Positions 7,593 through 15,693 of a DNA stretch of 20,491 nt are shown piece by piece; position 1 is the stretch's first letter; every line of letters starts with the position of its first letter. This DNA is from Anaerolineae bacterium (GTDB lineage Bacteria; Chloroflexota; Anaerolineae; UBA4142), in NCBI GenBank assembly GCA_027457205.1, contig DAIDTM010000519.1, forward strand, positions 1-20,491. Direction: 5' to 3'. The notes under the pieces are model-generated. The model did not search any database and was not told the origin of the DNA. It saw only the letters and a program-made list of their open reading frames with translations. Both the position numbers and the translations under genes were made by a program.

Positions 7593-7975
7593 TCTTCTCC
7601 TTCTACCCGTTGAATCCAAACGCTGTCGCCATCGTGCAAATGGAGCGACTCGCGCAGCGACGCCGCCGCGATCAATTCGATCACATCCTCTCGATACCCC
7701 TGCACTTGCGGAACGATCCAGACCGCGTCGACCTTCGCATCGATTCTCACGCGATGGCATTTTGCCGCGCAGTATCCCGGCGACGGCTCAATCGAAATAC
7801 CCGGCTGCATGTGCCAACGCGCCAGCGCCGCGCGGTCGTCGATTTGCAGATTGAGCGTGCCGGGGTACGGATCGAACCCTAGTTTATCACGAAACTGCCG
7901 CCGCACCCAATCGAGCTGCATGAACTCGCGCGCCTGTCCCTGTCCCGCGCGCACGATCCCAAGAATCGCCGTCAT
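7589..7975 (-). CDS. ribK: CTP-dependent riboflavin kinase (archaeal RibK/DUF120 type)
   Basis: This 128-residue protein resembles the compact RibK family of archaea, which phosphorylates riboflavin to FMN with CTP rather than ATP. Evidence is the opening GIVRAGQGQAREFM, then LDWVRRQF, LGFDPYPGTLNL (32-43) holding the family signature PGTLNL, the central YCAAKCHRVRI strand, and the C-terminal SLRESLHLHDGDSVWI. Length and motif order fit the stand-alone enzyme. It starts at ATG 7973-7975, one base after the MFS gene ends, and its stop overlaps the ubiX start. The FMN made here would be the direct substrate of UbiX. Most bacteria use the unrelated RibF, so transfer from archaea or an old lineage-specific trait is possible. 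Activity on another flavin precursor cannot be excluded. Confidence 0.87.
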   Translation of the reverse strand: MTAILGIVRAGQGQAREFMQLDWVRRQFRDKLGFDPYPGTLNLQIDDRAALARWHMQPGISIEPSPGYCAAKCHRVRIDAKVDAVWIVPQVQGYREDVIELIAAASLRESLHLHDGDSVWIQRVEGEE

Positions 7976-7976
7976 T

Positions 7977-9167
7977 TCACGCCGCCGATTTTGACGGCGT
8001 CTGCGCCTTGACGCGTCCGACCCAAAACGCCGCCGCGAAATAGAACGCCAGAAGCGCGACAGGAATAATGCTGAACATCGTCGGAATGCTCGTCGCCCCG
8101 GCGATCACTCCGCCAATCATCGGTCCGGCGAACGCGCCCACGTCCAGCCCCGCGTTGTACAGCCCGGACGCCAAGCCAACGCCGCTCGTATCGGCGGCTT
8201 TTTCCTCCGCAATCATCGTCGCGCTCGTCACGCGCGTCAAGCCGCGGCTGACGCCAATCACAAGGAAGATGAGCAAGAGCGCCCACGGCGTGTGAAAGAT
8301 CGGCACGAGAAACACAACGACCGCCCACGCGATGATCAGAACGTTGTTGAGCGTTTCAAAAGGGATGTAACGAAAGATGGTACCGGACATTGGACGCAAG
8401 CCGGTTGCTACCATGGAGCGGATGCTTTTTAACAGTCCGACGAAGGTCAGTCCCAAGCCGATGCTGATTCCAAACAGCGGAAAGAACGCAAAGAAGCCAT
8501 CGTCGAGAAAGTTGATGTAAAACGCGATGAGCGTCGCCAGCGCGAGGTTCGGTGTGACGGCGCGGCGCATTTGCGCTAGACGCGTTCGCCAATCGGGCTT
8601 GGCGCGCACCGGGCTTGCGCTCCGCGCCGGCGCGGGCAGCGTCATCGTCAATAAAACCGAAATGATCGGCGTTACGCCGAGCGCGAGAAACGCGACGACG
8701 TAGCCCCAGTGATCGACCATCACGCCGCTGAGGAAATTGCCGATGCTGTAGCCGGCGCTGAGCGCGGCAGTGTACCAGCCCATCGCCGCGCCGCGCGTCT
8801 AATGCGCGCGGCTCAACTCGATTGCCCACGCCAACGTCACCGTACCGACGCCGCCAAACGCAAAGCCATGCACCATCGTCAAGAGATAGACGTACGCTCG
8901 CCCGCCGGGATAGGCAAAACCGACGGTGCTGAGCGCGTAGACGGCGAGCGACGCGACGTACAGCGGCTTGGCGCGCGCCACGCCGTACAGCGCGCCCACC
9001 GGCAGCCGCGAGATGAGTTGCAGCACGCCGAACAGCGCGACGAGTACGCCGATCTCTACGATAGGGTAATTCGATTTTTGCAAGAAGGGAGGATAGATGA
9101 TGTTCATTCCTCCCTCCGCCGTCGTGACGAGCAGTACGCTGAGATAGATTTTCCACAGGGGGGACAA
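7977..9167 (-). pseudogene. MFS transporter with one in-frame TAG
   Basis: The frame encodes a full-length major facilitator of about 396 residues but is cut by TAG at 8799-8801, after residue 122. The N-terminal part (8802-9167) has four hydrophobic segments ending HGFAFGGVGTVTLAWAIELSRAH; the next part continues in the same frame with TRGAAMGWYTAALSAGYSIGNF, the usual loop and helix 5 of MFS proteins. A CAG to TAG change (Gln to stop) accounts for it. The start is TTG at 9165-9167, the first plausible start after an in-frame TGA, with GGAAG upstream. The final helices are intact to the stop at 7977, one base before the kinase gene. It may be a second importer or an effluxer for the cluster's substrate. 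A real mutation, strain polymorphism and sequence error are all possible. Confidence 0.8.
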
Positions 9168-9189
9168 GGGAATCTTCCGTCAACGTTTT

Positions 9190-9242
9190 AGACCTGACAG
9201 GCTTGCCCTGAGCGGAGCGAAAAGGTCTCGCCTGTCAGGTCT
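9190..9242. repeat. 13-bp inverted repeat in spacer
   Basis: Perfect arms AGACCTGACAGGC (9190-9202) and GCCTGTCAGGTCT (9230-9242) flank a 27-nt loop. It fills the gap between the binding protein and the MFS gene. It may work as a transcription attenuator or mRNA stabiliser, or be a dispersed genomic palindrome. Confidence 0.8.
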
Positions 9243-9247
9243 CCCTG

Positions 9248-10327
9248 TCACTTGCAGTTCGCTTTGACAAACCCACTGTCGTCGAGCGCTTTGATGAACG
9301 AGTTGTCGGTCATCTGGTCCGCCGTGATACCCTTCGCCACCGCCGTCTTCGATTCACCGATGACGGTCTTCATGCCATCGAGCGTGCCATACGGCGCGCA
9401 TTGGAGCAGCGTCTGGCTCATCCGTGTGTAACCACTCGTGAGGTAAGCTTGGTCGGTACTCTTTAGGTATTTGCCGAGCGTTGCCAGGACCGCCGCTTTG
9501 TTGGCAGGGTCTCTGACGTAGCCAATCGCTTGGATGACGGCTTTGAAAAACCGCGTGGCGGCATCCTGGTTATTGGCGAGGTATTTTTTGCTTGCCACAA
9601 TGCCGGTGTGCTGGTACGGAATATCATTTCTCTTCCACATCTGCGCCAGCACAACCAACCCGTCGCTCACGCCTTTGGTCTCCGCCAGATCCGGGTTGAT
9701 GACGGTCGCGTCGATCTGCTTTGCCACCATAGCTTGTTCGCGCTCTGGTTCTGTTCCGATCGTGATCGGCGTTACATCGCCGGCATCCACATTGAGATTG
9801 AAGACCGTTTTCAAGGCGATGCGAAGCGCCGTCGCCGATGAACCCGAAGGTCCGCTCCACGCGACTTTCTTCCCTTTCATATCTGCGGCGGTCTTGATGC
9901 CCGGCACCGCTACCAAGTCATAGTTGATCACGTTGACCAATCCGGTCACCAAGACCAGGTCAGCGCCGCCGGCATCCGCGTTCACGGCGGCGGATGGCGC
10001 CGTCACGGCGAATTGCACATCGCCGGCAACCGCGGATTGCGCGGTCTGCGTGCCTCCGTTGATAAAAACAAGATTGACGTCCAGACCATTCTTTGCGAAA
10101 AAGCCGGCATCCTGCGCCACCCATATCGGCAGGGGGTCTGGATTGAGCGTCGAGTACGCGACGGTGATTTTCGTCATTGCTCCCGCGGTTGGCGCGGCGG
10201 CAGCCGTTGTCGCCGTGGGTTGCGCCGGCGCGGACGTGGGTGCTGTCGTGGGCGCAGCGGCTGGCGCGCACGCCGCGAGCGACGCGACCACGACCACCGC
10301 GACCAGGATGAACCACTTGCGAGTCAT
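9248..10327 (-). CDS. ABC transporter substrate-binding lipoprotein (NMT1/SsuA type)
   Basis: The 359-residue protein has a signal peptide with lipobox SLAAC (Cys20), an Ala/Pro/Thr linker to about residue 50, and a periplasmic-binding fold of the NMT1/THI5/SsuA class: ITVAYSTLNPDPLPIWVAQDAGFFAKNGLDV, then GDVQFAV, MKGKKVAWSGPSGSSATAL, and a C-terminal domain with MWKRNDIPYQHTGIVASKKYL. Such proteins bind sulfonates, nitrate, pyrimidines, aromatic acids and similar ligands. The ATG at 10325-10327 has GGAGGAG upstream. It lies 98 bp after the permease and forms, with permease and ATPase, a complete importer. It is clearly diverged from the two binding proteins at 18383-20491. The ligand is not readable from sequence; a carboxylate used by the UbiD enzymes is the contextual guess. 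Confidence 0.92.
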   Translation of the reverse strand: MTRKWFILVAVVVVASLAACAPAAAPTTAPTSAPAQPTATTAAAAPTAGAMTKITVAYSTLNPDPLPIWVAQDAGFFAKNGLDVNLVFINGGTQTAQSAVAGDVQFAVTAPSAAVNADAGGADLVLVTGLVNVINYDLVAVPGIKTAADMKGKKVAWSGPSGSSATALRIALKTVFNLNVDAGDVTPITIGTEPEREQAMVAKQIDATVINPDLAETKGVSDGLVVLAQMWKRNDIPYQHTGIVASKKYLANNQDAATRFFKAVIQAIGYVRDPANKAAVLATLGKYLKSTDQAYLTSGYTRMSQTLLQCAPYGTLDGMKTVIGESKTAVAKGITADQMTDNSFIKALDDSGFVKANCK

Positions 10328-10425
10328 GCTACTCCTCCTCTTCCTAATGTTGATCGGTTGCGCGAAATTCAGTCACGATTTCTTCTGTGCGCTTACCTCC
10401 TTGCCCGCTTGACGCGCGCGGCAGT

Positions 10426-11271
10426 TCACATCCGTTGTGGACGCCACGCGTCAAAGCGGCGCTCGATGTAGCCGATGACGCCTGTCAAAAATACCCCAGC
10501 AATCGTGATCAGAAGAATACCGACGAAGAGCCGCGCGGTCTGGAAGGTCGCGCCGGCAATCGCCATCTCGTAGCCGATGCCCGCCGTCGCCGCGACCAGT
10601 TCGCCGATGACGATGCCGATGAGCGCGTGTCCCAAGCCGACGCGCAAACCCGCCAGCACGAACGGCACCGAACTCGGTAGCGTGATCGTGCGAAAAATCT
10701 GCCAATCGTTCGCGCCGAACGAGCGCGCCGCGCGCAACAACAGATCGTCCACCGTGCGTACACCGGCGTAGGCGTTGAGCACCAGCGGAAAGAACGCGCC
10801 GAGAAACACGATCGCCACTTTGGACCACAAGCCAATACCGAACCAGATGATGAGCAGCGGCACCAGCGCGACGCGCGGCGTCGCGTTCAGCCCGAACACG
10901 AACGGCTCGAAGATATAGTTGAAGGTGCGGTACCAGCCCAAGAGAATGCCAAACGGAATGCCGACGATGATGGCGAGCGCAAAGCCGACGACGAACTCAG
11001 TGCCGCTGACGTACAGATCGTTCCAGATGCTTCCTTCTTGAACCCATTGAGCGGCGGACTGCACAATCGCCGACGGCGAGCTGATGAAGAGCGGATTGAT
11101 CAAGCCGCTCGTGCCGATGTACTCCCAGATCAGAAAAAAGACGAGCACCGACGTGAGGTTGATCAGAATGTGCTTGCGCGTCGAGATAAAACGCGTGAAA
11201 AACGACTCTTGTTTTTCGACGCGCGGCAAGGTATCCTGTGCGATCGGCGCTGCGCTGAGATGAGGCGACAT
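10426..11271 (-). CDS. ABC transporter permease (SsuC/TauC type)
   Basis: The 281-residue protein has about six membrane helices and the EAA-loop typical of binding-protein-dependent permeases, here AARSFGANDWQIFRTITLPSSVPFVLAGLRVGLGHALIG. The order of helices and the start SVLVFFLIWEYIGTS match the SsuC/TauC/NrtB group. I place the start at ATG 11269-11271 because GGAGG lies 8 bases upstream; a TTG five codons earlier would overlap that ribosome-binding site. It follows the ATPase by 18 bases and precedes the binding lipoprotein. One permease gene only is present, which fits a homodimeric channel. Confidence 0.93.
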   Translation of the reverse strand: MSPHLSAAPIAQDTLPRVEKQESFFTRFISTRKHILINLTSVLVFFLIWEYIGTSGLINPLFISSPSAIVQSAAQWVQEGSIWNDLYVSGTEFVVGFALAIIVGIPFGILLGWYRTFNYIFEPFVFGLNATPRVALVPLLIIWFGIGLWSKVAIVFLGAFFPLVLNAYAGVRTVDDLLLRAARSFGANDWQIFRTITLPSSVPFVLAGLRVGLGHALIGIVIGELVAATAGIGYEMAIAGATFQTARLFVGILLITIAGVFLTGVIGYIERRFDAWRPQRM

Positions 11272-11289
11272 CCCTTCTCCCTCCAATGG

Positions 11290-12087
11290 CTAAGTTTCTT
11301 GCGCGCGCATTCCCATCTTTGCGACTTCTTCTTGCAGCATTTCCCAAATGTCTTCCTCGTACTTGAGGAACTCGACCTGACGCTTTAGTTTCAGCGGGCG
11401 CGGACGCGGCAGGTCAATCGTCACGATCTTCTTGATGTGTCCGGGACGCGCGCTGAACACGACGACGCGATCGGACAGATAGATCGCTTCGGTGATATTG
11501 TGCGTGACAAAGATCGCGGTCTTGTGCGTCGTCGCCCAGATGCGCAGCAGTTCCGCCTGCATAAACTCGCGCGTCTGCTCGTCGAGATTGGCGAATGGCT
11601 CGTCGAGCAGCAGGATTTCCGGATCGGTCGCGAGTGCACGCGCCAGATTGGCGCGCTGCTGCATCCCGCCGGACAGTTCGTTAGGAAAACGATGCTCAAA
11701 GCCCTCGAGTCCGACGAGTTTGATCAAGTTGGTCACGCGCTGTTTCCCGGCTTGCCCGCCCGCGCCCTGTATCTCCAGACCGTACATCACATTGCACATC
11801 ACCGTGCGCCACGGCAGCAGCGCGGGCGATTGAAACACCATCGCGCGGTCTTTGCCCGGTTTTGTGATCGCGCGGTCGTCGATCCGAATTTCGCCGCGCG
11901 TGACCGGCACCAAGCCGTCGATCGCGTGCAGGAACGTCGTCTTGCCGCAGCCGGAGGGACCGAGGAACGAGACGAACTCGCCTTCGTTCACCGTCAGGCA
12001 CACGTCCTCCAGCGCGCGAAACCGTTCGCCCGTCCGCGCGATCAGGTACTCGACACACACATTGGTCGCTTCCAACTTGCCATTCAT
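11290..12087 (-). CDS. ABC transporter ATP-binding protein (SsuB/TauB type)
   Basis: All ABC ATPase motifs are present in 265 residues: Walker A GPSGCGKT (43-50), Q-loop Gln86 in VFQSPALLPW, signature LSGGMQQR (138-145), Walker B ILLLDEP, D-loop FANLDE, and the switch histidine His196 in FVTHN. The sequence FQSPALLPWRTV is typical of the nitrate/sulfonate/taurine importer group. The ATG at 12085-12087 has GAGGT upstream, and the gene follows the UbiD decarboxylase by 16 bases. It powers the importer formed with the downstream permease. The extra two binding lipoproteins at 18383-20491 have no ATPase or permease of their own in this window and may share this one. Confidence 0.95.
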   Translation of the reverse strand: MNGKLEATNVCVEYLIARTGERFRALEDVCLTVNEGEFVSFLGPSGCGKTTFLHAIDGLVPVTRGEIRIDDRAITKPGKDRAMVFQSPALLPWRTVMCNVMYGLEIQGAGGQAGKQRVTNLIKLVGLEGFEHRFPNELSGGMQQRANLARALATDPEILLLDEPFANLDEQTREFMQAELLRIWATTHKTAIFVTHNITEAIYLSDRVVVFSARPGHIKKIVTIDLPRPRPLKLKRQVEFLKYEEDIWEMLQEEVAKMGMRAQET

Positions 12088-12103
12088 CTAAAGGTGACCT
12101 CGG

Positions 12104-13531
12104 TCATTTCAAAAGATGTCCCCATTTTTCGCGCGTCGCGCGCTTGACCTCGACGCTCGGTCCGATCGCCGGCGGAAATTCGTCTTTCCATTCCCAGGGT
12201 CGGCACGCATCGATCAACAAGCGCGAGTTCAATCCTTTCTGTCCGGGACGAATGATCGGATCGAGCGGACCGCTCCACGCGCGATGAATAATGTCCATCT
12301 GCGTCGCTGGATCACTGCGCGTCAGAATCGCCCACGTCACATCGCTCAAATCCGTCACGTCGATGTCTTCGTCCACGACGACGGTAACACGACCCAAGTA
12401 ACCGGTGGCGCGCGCGCCGGTAGCGATCAGCAATGCCTGCTTCGCGTGACCGGGATAACGCTGCTTGATGCTGACCGCCGTCAGCAGGCGGCAGCCGCCC
12501 ACTTCGTGACACCACACGCCGGTCACGTCCGGCACGCCGGCTTGTTCGAGCGTCCGCTTCAAGAGCGCGGAGCGCAGGTACGCGCGAAAACGGTGTGGTT
12601 CGTACGGCGGCTTGTTCGGCGGCACGCCGAGCAGGATCGGATCGTTGCGGTGGTAGATCGCTTTCACCTCGACGAACGGTTCGGGGCGCTGCGACGATGC
12701 GTAATAACCGGTCCATTCGCCGAAAGGTCCTTCCGGTAATCGCTCGGTTGGATGAATGAATCCGGCGAGCACGATCTCCGCGTCGGCGGGAATTGGCAGC
12801 CCAGTGTATTTCTCGCGGATAACCTCGTACGGTCGTCCGCGCATTGCGCCCGCCCACTCGTACTCGCTCAAATCGTTTTCGATCTCGACCGACGCGGCGA
12901 TGAACAGCAGCAAGTCGCCGCCGGCGACGAGCGCGACCGGGCAGGGTTCGCCGCGCGCGAAATACTTGTCGCGGTGGATGCGCCCGTGCTTGCCGGGCGA
13001 AATGTATGAGCCGATACGTTTCGCGTCGTGAATCATCGAGCGATAAACACCGAGGTTGACCCAGCCGGTGTCTGGGTCGCGCGTAATGTTCGGCGAGCCG
13101 GTGCCGATGTAGCGACCGCCGTCCTGCTCGTGCCACTTGGGCGTCGGGAATTTGAGCACGTTCACAGCGTCGCCTTCGTGGACGTTTTCGAGAATCGGTC
13201 CGCGCTCCACGTACTGCACCGGCAGCGGTTTGAGATCGGCGATGCGCTTTTCCCACGCATTCATCAGCTCCATCTTGCCGATGTCGAGCGGCAAGCCGAG
13301 CGTGAGCGCGAGCCGCCGGCGATTGCCGTTCGCGTTCAACAGAATGCGATAGCCCTTGGGATAGCCGGCAAACTCGTCGAGCAGCACCGCCGGCGATTCG
13401 TCGGTGTGATGCAGCATCTCGGCGATCTGCCCCACGTCGGGATCGAGCGGCGCGCCGCGTACCTGTTTCAGCTCGCCGATTTCTTCAACGCGCGCGAGCC
13501 ATTCGCGCAAATCGGTGTACGTCAGAGTCAT
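12104..13531 (-). CDS. UbiD-family prenyl-FMN-dependent (de)carboxylase, copy 1
   Basis: A 475-residue protein of normal UbiD length. By position relative to fungal Fdc1, the metal/cofactor ligands are Asn159, His182 (in SPGKHGRIH) and Glu223, and the acid-base set is Arg164 (in NLGVYR), Glu267 and Glu272 (in EGPFGEWTGYY). All are present, so the enzyme should be active if given prenyl-FMN, which UbiX in the same cluster can provide. UbiD enzymes reversibly decarboxylate aromatic, heteroaromatic or unsaturated acids. The ATG at 13529-13531 has AAAGGA 8 bases upstream. It is similar to the second UbiD at 16892-18337 over its whole length, with shared blocks such as FPTPKWHEQDGGRY, but differs enough to suggest another substrate. 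It is not classical menaquinone/ubiquinone UbiD by context. Confidence 0.93.
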   Translation of the reverse strand: MTLTYTDLREWLARVEEIGELKQVRGAPLDPDVGQIAEMLHHTDESPAVLLDEFAGYPKGYRILLNANGNRRRLALTLGLPLDIGKMELMNAWEKRIADLKPLPVQYVERGPILENVHEGDAVNVLKFPTPKWHEQDGGRYIGTGSPNITRDPDTGWVNLGVYRSMIHDAKRIGSYISPGKHGRIHRDKYFARGEPCPVALVAGGDLLLFIAASVEIENDLSEYEWAGAMRGRPYEVIREKYTGLPIPADAEIVLAGFIHPTERLPEGPFGEWTGYYASSQRPEPFVEVKAIYHRNDPILLGVPPNKPPYEPHRFRAYLRSALLKRTLEQAGVPDVTGVWCHEVGGCRLLTAVSIKQRYPGHAKQALLIATGARATGYLGRVTVVVDEDIDVTDLSDVTWAILTRSDPATQMDIIHRAWSGPLDPIIRPGQKGLNSRLLIDACRPWEWKDEFPPAIGPSVEVKRATREKWGHLLK

Positions 13532-13638
13532 CGTGATTTTCCTTTATCGATCAAGAGTTCGGATTCAGCCCACGCGGAGATGAGCCATCACCAATGTCGT
13601 TCTTGCATCGGTAGTCATGCTCGCCTCCACCTCCGCGC

Positions 13639-14358
13639 TCATTTGAATGTGACGAGATCGGTTTTACTCAGCGTCACCGCGACTTTGCCGGGCTGCGGCG
13701 GCGCGTTCGTCGCGTTTGCAAATCCCGGCTCGTTCAGCAATTGGTACTGCGTGAGAAACTGCGCGAACGCATCATCGGTGGACATGCCATCTTCCGCGAC
13801 GACTGCCGTGTAGCCGCGCAGGTTCGCGCCGAACGTCGTGTAGAGCACTGCGCCGTTCGACGCACAGCCGACGACGACCACCGTCTTGATGCCTTTCGCT
13901 TTGAGCAAGTCGTCGAGATTCGTGCCGAAGAATTTGTCCGCGCGCCCGGTCACTTTCGGATCGCCCGGCTGCGGCGCAACCTCCGAAAGAATCGTCGAGC
14001 CAGCCGTCGGCGTGTCCGAATAGACCACCATCACGTTCGCGTCGCGCGCTTTTTTCAGCAGCGCTGCGATCGCCGGCAGCGACGCGACGCACGATTTACG
14101 CGGCGTGCAGATGACCGACGTGATATCGAGAACGAGAAACGCGGTGGTCTTGGCGTCGAGCGTGACCGCGATCGGCGCGGGAATCGTCGGAACGGTGACG
14201 CTCGATGCGGATGACGGCGCGGGTGTGGCGGGAACAATCACCGTTTGCGGCACGACGACGGTCTGCACCACCTGCGCAGGCGTTGCTGCGGGCGCGCAGC
14301 TGCTTAGAACGATCACAGCGACCAAGGCGATGACGATCAAAATCAATCGTTGGCTCAT
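13639..14358 (-). CDS. Exported isochorismatase-fold lipoprotein lacking the catalytic Cys
   Basis: Residues 1-21 form a signal peptide ending in the lipobox LSSC (Cys21), followed by a Val/Pro/Thr linker to about 65. Residues 66-239 show the isochorismatase-like cysteine hydrolase fold: LVLDIT with Asp78, ADKFFGTNLDDLL with Lys142, and VVVVGCASNGAVLYT (about 160-174). In active members the last motif is TN-x-C-V; here the nucleophile position is Ala170, while a Cys sits at 165. Asp and Lys of the triad remain. The protein is therefore either catalytically dead, a binding protein, or uses another chemistry. Location outside the membrane is unusual for this fold. It lies between the OCD-family gene and UbiD copy 1. 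The ATG at 14356-14358 has AAAGGGAG upstream. Confidence 0.82.
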   Translation of the reverse strand: MSQRLILIVIALVAVIVLSSCAPAATPAQVVQTVVVPQTVIVPATPAPSSASSVTVPTIPAPIAVTLDAKTTAFLVLDITSVICTPRKSCVASLPAIAALLKKARDANVMVVYSDTPTAGSTILSEVAPQPGDPKVTGRADKFFGTNLDDLLKAKGIKTVVVVGCASNGAVLYTTFGANLRGYTAVVAEDGMSTDDAFAQFLTQYQLLNEPGFANATNAPPQPGKVAVTLSKTDLVTFK

Positions 14359-14384
14359 GCGCCTGCTCCCTTTCTATTTTCCCC

Positions 14385-14410
14385 CACCCGTGGTCAGACG
14401 ATCACGGGTG
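14385..14410. repeat. 8-bp inverted repeat over the OCD-gene stop codon
   Basis: CACCCGTG (14385-14392) and CACGGGTG (14403-14410) form a perfect stem with a 10-nt loop that spans the stop codon at 14402-14404. No T tract follows on the minus strand, so it is more likely an mRNA-processing or stability hairpin than a terminator. Confidence 0.5.
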
Positions 14411-15469
14411 AACTGTCTCGCTGAACCAGTCACCGGGCAATTCATGCCCCAAACCGAGGCGTTTTGCCTTTTCCAAAAGCACCGTTCCCAAAGCCGCAAA
14501 CTGCAATCCCAACCCCACGTTGTTGACAAAGCACGTGATTTCCTTGTCGTCGCGGCGACCCGGCGCGCGTCCCGAAATCAGGTCGGTCAGTTGGACGAGC
14601 GAGGTCGAACGATCGCTCTTCGTCCACCATCCCTGCAAATGTTCATCGGGCACGTTTGGCGTGCCGGGCAGAACGTGTTGCTCTTCCTTGATCTGCATCT
14701 TGTTGTGCACCGCGATCCGCTCGCAGCGATCCAGAACCGCGTCGTTCACTTCTTGCGTCTTGATGCAGCCCAAGTGCATCCCTTCGCGCAGCCATTCCGG
14801 ACGCACGACCGGCACCATCGACGAAGTGGCGCACTGGAGAATGTCCACATCGCGCACGCATTCTTCGATGTTGTCGACCGCGCGGATATTCGCGCCGGTG
14901 CGTTCGCGCATCTCCTGCGCGAACGCTGCGCGGCTGGCTGGGCGCAGACTGTACACCTTGATCTCTTCGATTTGTCGCACGGCGAGGAGTGCGAGCACCT
15001 GGCTGCCGGCTTGCCAGCCGCTGCCGATCAGCCCGACGCGCCGCGCGTCCTGCCGCGCCATGTACTGCGTTCCCAGTCCGTTCGCCGCACCCACGCGCAT
15101 CCGCTGAATCACGCCGTCGGGAAAGATGCCGAGCAATTCGCCGGTCTCCGTGCTGAATAGCTCGACCAAGCCGACCCAGCGTCCGCCGGCGAGCGGCACT
15201 TTGACGCGCCGCGGTTTGCCATCGACCAGTGGATGGGTGATGACGTCTGAGTTGATGCGGAGCGCCATCACGCGGCGGCGCAGCCAGATGCCTCCCATTT
15301 GCTTGAACGCGTAATAGCCGCCGTCGTAGCCGCACGGCACCAGGTTGTCGACGCGCGGCATCGTCAGCGTCTGACCATCGGCGAGGTCGCGGTACATTTC
15401 CTCCAGCGCGGCAAGGCACTCGGGCATCGTGAGCAATTGGTCGATCTCTTCATTTGATAGGATCAACAC
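14402..15469 (-). CDS. Ornithine cyclodeaminase / mu-crystallin family protein
   Basis: The family start VLILSNEEIDQLLTMPECLAALE is present, followed by the Rossmann NAD(P) motif GLIGSGWQAGSQ (about 146-157) and the C-terminal LTDLISGRAPGR and FVNNVGLGLQ blocks. I start at GTG 15467-15469, where the conserved fold begins, with AAAGAG upstream; the frame is open further back but only through an intergenic repeat. The product is 355 residues, near the upper end of the family. Members include ornithine cyclodeaminase, alanine dehydrogenase, and reductases of cyclic imino acids such as pyrroline-2-carboxylate. Which applies is not clear; placement between cupins and UbiD enzymes suggests catabolism of a nitrogen-containing or cyclic acid rather than proline synthesis. 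Confidence 0.87.
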   Translation of the reverse strand: MLILSNEEIDQLLTMPECLAALEEMYRDLADGQTLTMPRVDNLVPCGYDGGYYAFKQMGGIWLRRRVMALRINSDVITHPLVDGKPRRVKVPLAGGRWVGLVELFSTETGELLGIFPDGVIQRMRVGAANGLGTQYMARQDARRVGLIGSGWQAGSQVLALLAVRQIEEIKVYSLRPASRAAFAQEMRERTGANIRAVDNIEECVRDVDILQCATSSMVPVVRPEWLREGMHLGCIKTQEVNDAVLDRCERIAVHNKMQIKEEQHVLPGTPNVPDEHLQGWWTKSDRSTSLVQLTDLISGRAPGRRDDKEITCFVNNVGLGLQFAALGTVLLEKAKRLGLGHELPGDWFSETVHP

Positions 15470-15526
15470 GGCATTGACTCTTTCGCGGATAGCTACTTTG
15501 CCAGGCTCTTTGGGAATCGCTATGAT

Positions 15527-15580
15527 GTAGGGGACAGGTCTTGTGCCCGCCCTCAGGGCAACCACGAGGGTTGCCCCTAC
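15527..15580. repeat. Nested palindromic intergenic repeat
   Basis: GTAGGGG (15527-15533) pairs with CCCCTAC (15574-15580), and within it GGGCAACC (15556-15563) pairs with GGTTGCCC (15569-15576); the two pairings overlap at 15574-15576, so only one can form fully. The sequence looks like a dispersed repeat. It lies in the 224-bp spacer between the cupin and the OCD-family gene. Confidence 0.65.
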
Positions 15581-15617
15581 GTGGGATGGGGTCACGGCAA
15601 TTCCCAATGAACCCTTT

Positions 15618-15675
15618 GCCACAGAAGCACACAGAATTTTTTATCCTTCTGTGTGATTCCGTGTAATTCTGTGGC
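15618..15675. repeat. Dispersed palindrome, copy A
   Basis: GCCACAGAA (15618-15626) and CACACAGAA (15628-15636) are mirrored by TTCTGTGTG (15647-15655) and TTCTGTGGC (15667-15675). The same arrangement recurs at 16818-16883. It could form a long hairpin in RNA. Copies flank the cupin pair. Confidence 0.8.
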
Positions 15676-15693
15676 TAATCTGACATTGCCAAA

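Noticed and set aside
1139..8801. Stop-codon reassignment or selenocysteine to explain the two interrupted MFS genes
   Set aside because: Two different stop codons (TGA and TAG) are involved, both are used as normal ends of other genes here, and MFS proteins do not use selenocysteine.
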